Assembly: GCA_913775215.1 (NCBI GenBank)
Contig: CAJYKO010000444.1
Coordinates: 1 to 9,546 of the forward strand
DNA: 9,546 nucleotides
Reading direction: 5' to 3'
DNA from: an uncultured Devosia sp.
GTDB taxonomy: Bacteria; Pseudomonadota; Alphaproteobacteria; Rhizobiales; Devosiaceae
Shown: positions 5,645 through 9,546 of the stretch, piece after piece
Numbering within the stretch: position 1 is the first letter of the stretch
Layout of the letters: every line of letters starts with the position of its first letter
Notes under the pieces: generated by a model
What the model saw: the letters and a program-made list of their open reading frames with translations, nothing else
The model's database searches: none
What the model was told of the DNA's origin: nothing
Position numbers and translations under genes: made by a program

Positions 5645-6703
5645 ATGGACCGTATCCTCGTCACCGGCGCTTCCGGTTTCGTGGCCAAGCACCTCATCGG
5701 CGAGTTGCTGCGCGCCGGCTACAGGGTCCGCGGCACCGTCCGCAACCGCACCAAGCTCCTCGGCATCAACGCCGCCCTCGACGAGCTTGCGTCCGGCCTC
5801 TCCAATCGACTCGAAATCGTCGAGGCCGATCTCCTCGACGATGCCGGTTGGGCCCGCGCCATGGAAGACGTGCAGGCCGTCATGCATGTGGCAACGGTCA
5901 TAACTGCCGTTGAGCCCAAGGACCCGTCGACCGTCATCCGCCCCGCCGTCGAAGGCACCGAGCGCGTCCTCCGCTTTGCCGCCCAGGAACATGTCCGCCG
6001 CGTCATCATGACGTCTTCGATCGCCACCGTTGGCTACGGCCACGACCACTATTCCGGCCAACGCACCTATTCTGAAGCTGATTTCACCGACCTGACCAAA
6101 CTCCGCCACCCTTGGGCCTATTGCATTGGCAAGACCCGCGCCGAGCAGGCCGCCTGGGCCTTTGCCAGCGGCAAGGGGCTGGAACTGACCACAATCCACC
6201 CCGGCGCCATTCTCGGCCCCGCTACGGATGCGGAAGCCAGTATCTCCCACGGCCTCGTTAGTGGCCTCCTCGATGGGTCGACCCCCGCCATGCCGCGGAT
6301 CGGCTTTGCCATCAGCGATGTCCGTGACGTTGCTGCCATGCATCTCGCCGCGCTGCAAAACCGCGAATCTATCGGCCACCGCTACCTCTGCACCGGCCCC
6401 TATCAAAGCATTGAGCAAGTCGCCGCCATCCTGCGCGTCGCCTATCCCGATTATCCGGTGACCCTCAGGACCGTCCCCGACTGGATCATGCGGCTCCTCG
6501 CCAATTTCGGAGGCCCCGTCCGCCAGATCATCAACGACATCGGCAACGAAAAACATTTCGATGGCAGTAAAGGCCAGCGCCTTCTCGGCCGCCCCTACCA
6601 CACGCCGGAAGAGGCCATCCTTTCCGCCGCCGAAAGCCTCATCCGCTTGGACCTCATCCATCCCAAGAAGATGCGGACTCAATCTTCGAAGGCTGCAGGC
6701 TAA
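5645..6703 (+). CDS. NAD(P)-dependent extended SDR, dihydroflavonol/aldehyde reductase-like
   Basis: This is a Rossmann-fold oxidoreductase of the extended short-chain dehydrogenase/reductase family. The 352 residues begin with a beta strand and the cofactor motif TGASGFVAKHL (7-17). RGTVRN (29-34) follows, and its arginines suggest NADPH preference. HVAT (81-84) and the catalytic set TSS (123-125), Tyr159 and Lys163 (YCIGK) come next. HPGAILGP (185-192) and SDVRDVAAMHL (224-234) are typical of the DFR/GRE2-like aldehyde and ketone reductases. The natural substrate cannot be read from sequence. There is no signal peptide or membrane segment, so it is cytoplasmic. The ATG at 5645 has GGGGA seven bases upstream. 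It stands alone between the ribosomal cluster and a convergent decarboxylase gene. Its codons lean to CGC, GCC and CTC, unlike the ribosomal genes. Confidence 0.85.
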   Translation: MDRILVTGASGFVAKHLIGELLRAGYRVRGTVRNRTKLLGINAALDELASGLSNRLEIVEADLLDDAGWARAMEDVQAVMHVATVITAVEPKDPSTVIRPAVEGTERVLRFAAQEHVRRVIMTSSIATVGYGHDHYSGQRTYSEADFTDLTKLRHPWAYCIGKTRAEQAAWAFASGKGLELTTIHPGAILGPATDAEASISHGLVSGLLDGSTPAMPRIGFAISDVRDVAAMHLAALQNRESIGHRYLCTGPYQSIEQVAAILRVAYPDYPVTLRTVPDWIMRLLANFGGPVRQIINDIGNEKHFDGSKGQRLLGRPYHTPEEAILSAAESLIRLDLIHPKKMRTQSSKAAG

Positions 6704-6750
6704 GTCACCGCGAAGACGACGTTTTTCCCGTTTTCATCCTCTACTCGATT

Positions 6751-6819
6751 GTCACCCCGACGAAGGCCGGGGCCCATCCCGAGATCTCAAGATGGGTCCC
6801 CGCTTGCGCGGGGATGATA
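6751..6819. repeat. REP-like palindromic repeat in a convergent spacer
   Basis: The core is an inverted repeat. GGGGCCCATC (6769-6778) pairs with GATGGGTCCC (6791-6800) around a 12-base loop. It is flanked by GTCACCCCG (6751-6759) and CGGGGATGA (6810-6818), which also pair in part. Read on the plus strand it encodes the familiar pseudo-peptide CHPDEGRGPS...MGPRLRGDD, a hallmark of a very common alphaproteobacterial intergenic repeat. It lies 48 bases after the SDR stop, where it may also serve as a 3' end for that transcript. No separate terminator for the SDR gene was seen. Confidence 0.75.
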
Positions 6820-6839
6820 GGCGGGGAGTGTCTACAGTC

Positions 6840-6877
6840 CTCAAACAAGAACCCGCCCGAGCCAAGCTCGAGCGGGT
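6840..6877 (-). terminator. Terminator of the decarboxylase gene
   Basis: On the minus strand ACCCGC (complement of 6872-6877) and GCGGGT (complement of 6851-6856) pair. So do CTCGAGC-side bases 6866-6870 with 6858-6862, giving eleven pairs with one mismatch and a three-base loop. The minus strand then reads TCTTGTTTGA, a broken T tract. The hairpin begins 24 bases after the decarboxylase stop. On the plus strand no T run follows, so the minus-strand direction is preferred. Confidence 0.62.
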
Positions 6878-6901
6878 CCATAATCAAACGCTTCCGCGCC
6901 C

Positions 6902-8086
6902 TTACTCAGCCGGCGCCATATCCTTGCCCGTATACACGTCCTCGACCCAATACTGATCGCGCCGATCAAAGCCGTTAAATGGCGTCAGCGAAGCCTGGGT
7001 ATAGGCACCCATCAGGCCGAACTCGATCCAGTCGTCTTCATCGATATCGGCCGGCAGCGTGAACACCTGCGGCAGCACGTCATAGCTGTCGCAAGTCGGT
7101 CCCCAGATGGTGAACTCGGAAAATTCCTGGTCGTTGTCGTGCACACGCGGCCCGCGCCACACGCGCACCGGCGGGGTGAAGTGCATGAACTTGACTTCCA
7201 TCAGCGAGCCATAGGCGCCATCGTTGACGTAAACCGACTGCCCGCCACGCTGGTGCTTCACGCGCAGCAGCAGCGAGGTCGACGAGGTCACGAGCGCACG
7301 GCCCGGCTCGATGATCAGTTCGGGCTTGTTCTTGTCGCCAAAGTGGTCGGACACGGCCTGGGCGATGGTTTCAAAATAATAGTCCATCGGCGGCGCTTCG
7401 CTGGTCGGGTAGGGGGCTGGATAGCCGCCGCCGATATTGAGCCGCTTGAGCTCGATCCCCGATTCCTCGACGATGCGCGAGGCTGCCGCGATATGGCGCT
7501 CATAGGCATAGGCGTCTTCGCACTGCGAACCGACATGGAAGCAGAGGCTCGGGGTATAGCCCATCTTTTCGACGGCGGTGACAATTTCCGCAGCGCCCTG
7601 TTCCATCACGCCGAACTTGATGCCGAAGTCATAGCTCTTGAGCGCCTTGCCGGCTTTGAAGCGCGTGGTGACTTCCACATCGCGCGACGGCGAAACGACG
7701 GCCGCAAGCTGGTCGAGCTGCTGCGGATGGTCGATGGTGAAGGAGCGAACGCCAAACTCTTCGTAAGCGCGCGCGATTTCCCGCTTGCTCTTGATCGGGT
7801 TGTTGTAGTGCATCACCGCGCCCGGCGCATGGTCGCGCACCAGTTCCATCTCGGTGTTCGATGCAACGTCGAATGCCTTGAGGCCTTCTTTGTGCAACTG
7901 CGCAATGATGTGCGGGGAAGGGTTACACTTGACGGCATAGGTAAGGAGCCCGTCAAAACCCTTCCTGAACACCTTCACAGCCCTATGGAATTCCTTTTCC
8001 GAGAAAAGGAAGGAAGGAAAGTCCGGCGCCTCGGCCGCGATCAGGGCGGACGTGTTGGCGTAAACGGTCTTCGGCTCGTCAGTCAT
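6902..8086 (-). CDS. odc: Ornithine decarboxylase, PLP fold type III
   Basis: This enzyme decarboxylates ornithine (possibly also lysine) to putrescine (or cadaverine), the entry step of polyamine synthesis, in the cytoplasm. The 394-residue protein is of the alanine-racemase-like fold shared with eukaryotic ODC, not the large fold-I SpeC type. The PLP lysine is Lys53 in YAVKCNP (50-56). HVGSQ (184-188), GGGYP (219-223) and EPGRALV (260-266) bind the cofactor phosphate. Asp289 in YVNDGAYGS matches the residue that holds the distal amine of ornithine. WGPTCDSYDVL (328-338) carries the catalytic Cys332 and Asp333. GAYTQ...FNGF (360-373) is the ODC C-terminal signature. The ATG at 8086 has only a distant AAAGG (complement of 8098-8102, 11-base gap). 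The gene is convergent with the SDR gene and divergent from htrA. Ornithine-versus-lysine preference is unresolved. Confidence 0.92.
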   Translation of the reverse strand: MTDEPKTVYANTSALIAAEAPDFPSFLFSEKEFHRAVKVFRKGFDGLLTYAVKCNPSPHIIAQLHKEGLKAFDVASNTEMELVRDHAPGAVMHYNNPIKSKREIARAYEEFGVRSFTIDHPQQLDQLAAVVSPSRDVEVTTRFKAGKALKSYDFGIKFGVMEQGAAEIVTAVEKMGYTPSLCFHVGSQCEDAYAYERHIAAASRIVEESGIELKRLNIGGGYPAPYPTSEAPPMDYYFETIAQAVSDHFGDKNKPELIIEPGRALVTSSTSLLLRVKHQRGGQSVYVNDGAYGSLMEVKFMHFTPPVRVWRGPRVHDNDQEFSEFTIWGPTCDSYDVLPQVFTLPADIDEDDWIEFGLMGAYTQASLTPFNGFDRRDQYWVEDVYTGKDMAPAE

Positions 8087-8178
8087 TGGACAACAGGCCT
8101 TTCGGGGCTGGAGAGGTCAGGGAAATTCGCGCTGCCTAAGTGTTTCCGTTTCGTAAACATCGCGAAATCGAGCGCTGC

Positions 8179-8207
8179 ATATAGGGCCGTGTGACCCCTC
8201 GCGCAAA
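8179..8207 (-). promoter_or_regulatory. Candidate sigma-70 promoter for the decarboxylase gene
   Basis: On the minus strand TTTGCG (complement of 8202-8207) is separated by exactly 17 bases from CTATAT (complement of 8179-8184). The -10 is a full match to the rhizobial consensus I recall, and the -35 keeps its TTG core. The layout is nearly the same as that proposed for secY. Transcription would start near 8172, giving a leader of about 85 bases. Confidence 0.48.
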
Positions 8208-8242
8208 CGTTTATTTGCCCTGCGAAACAACAATGTTGCCGC

Positions 8243-8256
8243 GTCATTTTCATGAC
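8243..8256. promoter_or_regulatory. Operator-like perfect palindrome GTCATttTCATGAC-type (5-4-5)
   Basis: GTCAT (8243-8247) and ATGAC (8252-8256) form a perfect inverted repeat around TTTC. It lies in the shared control region, 36 bases upstream of the proposed decarboxylase -35 box. It lies 175 bases before the htrA start. Size and symmetry fit the binding site of a dimeric regulator, but no regulator gene is in the window and the site is short. Confidence 0.3.
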
Positions 8257-8279
8257 AGAATTCGGGCGCTTTCGTCACG

Positions 8280-8382
8280 GCAGCATGTCTCCCAAAAGTG
8301 GTCGCCGGTTTTGGGACGAGACGTGCTGCAAACAACACCTAAAGCGCTCAAAGCGAACAAAAGTGAGCGCGTTGCGCTTTAG
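8280..8382. repeat. 103-base double-palindrome repeat upstream of htrA
   Basis: Two stems lie back to back. The first pairs 8280-8297 (GCAGCATGTCTCCCAAAA) with 8309-8329. It has 18 pairs, one of them G-T, with a three-base CGA bulge and an 11-base loop. The second pairs CTAAAGCGC (8339-8347) with GCGCTTTAG (8374-8382) perfectly. A competing inner stem, GCGCTCA (8344-8350) with TGAGCGC (8364-8370), is also perfect. The motif CCCAAAAGTGG...CCGGTTTTGGG followed by a CTAAAGCGC...GCGCTTTAG stem resembles a repeat family common between rhizobial genes. In length it also resembles the Brucella Bru-RS elements as I remember them. No transposase is present, so it would be a non-autonomous element. It ends 49 bases before the htrA start. 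Confidence 0.75.
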
Positions 8383-8431
8383 GGCAAGCGGAAGGCCAGC
8401 GGGCCATAAATCCGCAGCTGAAGGTTTACCC

Positions 8432-9546
8432 ATGTCTTTGCGATCGCTCGTCTTTTCGGGTTTCGCCGTGGCGGTCATCGCCATCGGTGGTACACTTGCC
8501 TTCTCCCCTTGGAACGCTCCGGGGCAGGCGCAGGTTCAGCAGCTTCAGGCGCAAGCCGCGACGCCGCCCCCCGCGACCGACGCCATCCCGGACACCGCGC
8601 CTCGCGCCGTCCCCACCAGCCAGCCCCAGGTGCAACTCAGCTTCGCGCCGATCGTACAGGCTGTTTCGCCATCGGTCGTCAACGTCTACGCAACGCGCAT
8701 CGAAGCCCAGTCAGCCTCCCCCTTCGCCAATGATCCTTTCTTCTCACGTTTCTTCGGCGATCAGTTCCAGAGCCGCCCGCGCGAGTCGCGTGCGCTGGGC
8801 TCCGGAGTCATCGTCGATGGGGCAGGGGTGATCCTCACCAATTCCCATGTCATCAATGGCGCCACGGACGTTCGCATCGCCCTCAATGACGGCCGCGAAT
8901 TCGCTGTCGATGTTGTCGTTGAAGATCCCCAGACGGATCTCGCCGTTTTGCGTGTCCGCGATCCACGCGGCGTCACGTTCCCAGCCATCACCTTTGCCGA
9001 TAGCGACAAGCTCCTGGTCGGTGATCTGGTCCTTGCGATCGGCAATCCCTTCGGCGTCGGCCAGACGGTGACCTCCGGCATAGTCTCGGCGCTCGCCCGC
9101 ACTGGCGTCGAAAGCTCCAACTACGAGTTCTTCATCCAGACCGACGCCGCCATCAATCCCGGTAATTCCGGCGGCGCTTTGGTGGACATGCAGGGGCATC
9201 TCGTCGGTATCAACACCGCCATTTATTCCCAGTCCGGCGGCTCGGTCGGCATCGGCTTTGCCATCCCCGCCAACATGGGCAAGCTCGTCGCAGATGCCGG
9301 CGTCACCGGCGGCGCCATCGTCCGCCCCTGGTTCGGCGCCAAAATGCAGGCCGTCGATTCCGATATCGCCACGAGCCTTGGCATGGACGCGCCCCATGGC
9401 GCCCTTATCACCGAAGTCGCCCCCGATGGCCCCGCCGCCCGCGCCGGCTTCAAATCCGGCGACGTGATCCTCTCGGTCGATGGCCAGAAGGTCGATGACC
9501 CCAGCGCCTTCAACTTCCGCCTCGCAACCAAGCCTATCGGCCAGAC
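8432..9546 (+). CDS. htrA: HtrA/Do-family periplasmic serine protease, 3' end outside window
   Basis: This is an ATP-independent protease/chaperone of envelope quality control. The open frame runs 371 codons from the ATG at 8432 to the window edge without a stop. GAAGG (8420-8424) lies seven bases upstream of the ATG. Residues 4-24 are a hydrophobic signal peptide or anchor, followed by an Ala/Gln/Pro-rich linker (about 30-66). The trypsin-like domain has DPFFSRFFGDQF (101-112) and LGSGVIVD (122-129). Its catalytic triad is complete: His139 (TNSHV), Asp169 (TDLAVLRV) and Ser246 (NPGNSGGAL). AIGNPFGVGQTVTSGIVSA (202-220) is the Do signature. A PDZ domain begins near 298 (RPWFGAKM) and is cut inside (GPAARAGFKSGDVILSVDG, 333-351). 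DegP, DegQ and MucD cannot be told apart here. No promoter was recognised. A repeat element lies just upstream. Confidence 0.93.
   Translation, partial: MSLRSLVFSGFAVAVIAIGGTLAFSPWNAPGQAQVQQLQAQAATPPPATDAIPDTAPRAVPTSQPQVQLSFAPIVQAVSPSVVNVYATRIEAQSASPFANDPFFSRFFGDQFQSRPRESRALGSGVIVDGAGVILTNSHVINGATDVRIALNDGREFAVDVVVEDPQTDLAVLRVRDPRGVTFPAITFADSDKLLVGDLVLAIGNPFGVGQTVTSGIVSALARTGVESSNYEFFIQTDAAINPGNSGGALVDMQGHLVGINTAIYSQSGGSVGIGFAIPANMGKLVADAGVTGGAIVRPWFGAKMQAVDSDIATSLGMDAPHGALITEVAPDGPAARAGFKSGDVILSVDGQKVDDPSAFNFRLATKPIGQ

Noticed and set aside
5501..6682. Long minus-strand open frame opposite the SDR gene
   Set aside because: It arises from GC-rich third positions of the plus-strand gene. The plus-strand frame shows a clear SDR cofactor motif and active site.
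6561..6956. Plus-strand open frame over the SDR end and the convergent spacer
   Set aside because: Its middle part is the translated REP-like repeat (CHPDEGRGPS...), a known source of false genes.
8120..8150. Possible EcfG-type promoter GGAAAT...CGTT upstream of htrA
   Set aside because: The -35 differs from GGAAC and the gap of 20 bases is too long for the class.
7139..8194. Long plus-strand open frame opposite the decarboxylase
   Set aside because: It is a His/Arg-rich composition shadow. The minus strand has all catalytic motifs of ornithine decarboxylase, and the shadow runs on into the promoter region.
8744..9397. Minus-strand open frame inside htrA
   Set aside because: It lies opposite the catalytic domain of the protease, is rich in Gly, Asp and Ala as antisense frames are, and has no family resemblance.
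1..9546. CRISPR arrays, tRNA or rRNA genes, integrase or transposase genes, toxin-antitoxin or defence genes
   Set aside because: I looked for these and found none. There are no regularly spaced direct repeats, no cloverleaf, and every substantial gene has a housekeeping or metabolic assignment.

Overview
The window is the 3' part of a bacterial spc ribosomal-protein cluster, the whole alpha cluster, and a short accessory stretch behind them. The organism is most likely an alphaproteobacterium of the order Hyphomicrobiales (Rhizobiales). Pointers are the SecY N-terminus MASAAEQLA, the short LID-less adenylate kinase between secY and rpsM, the VTIQ-NWQELIKP start of RpoA, CTATAT-type -10 boxes, and intergenic palindromes of kinds common in that order. 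A Devosia-like genus is a guess from general look only.

Positions 1-5395 (plus strand): end of rpmD (L30), rplO (L15), secY, adk, rpsM (S13), rpsK (S11), rpoA, rplQ (L17). Gene order is the standard alphaproteobacterial one, and every protein looks intact. The spacers are unusual. A strong intrinsic terminator stands between rplO and secY, and another between rpsM and rpsK. Further hairpins precede rpsM, rpsK and rpoA, and a strong terminator closes the cluster after rplQ. Candidate sigma-70 promoters lie before secY and before rpsM. The cluster therefore looks divided into short units (up to rplO / secY-adk / rpsM / rpsK / rpoA-rplQ), partly insulated from each other, and not one uninterrupted transcript. 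secY-adk (ATGA overlap) and rpoA-rplQ (31-base gap) are the tightly coupled pairs.

Positions 5396-8431: a degenerate intergenic repeat, an NADP(H)-type extended SDR (dihydroflavonol reductase/aldehyde reductase-like) on the plus strand, and a convergent spacer with a REP-like palindrome and a minus-strand terminator. Then comes a fold-type-III PLP ornithine decarboxylase on the minus strand. Its promoter region is shared with the divergent htrA gene. That region also holds a perfect 5-4-5 palindrome and a 103-base double-palindrome repeat.

Positions 8432-9546 (plus strand): an HtrA/Do-family periplasmic serine protease with a complete catalytic triad, cut by the window end inside its PDZ domain.

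The genes are ordinary housekeeping and metabolic genes, and I find no novel defence, mobile or biosynthetic system. The parts worth a second look are the segmented architecture of the ribosomal cluster, the structured leaders, and three different repeat families, one in each of the three accessory spacers.
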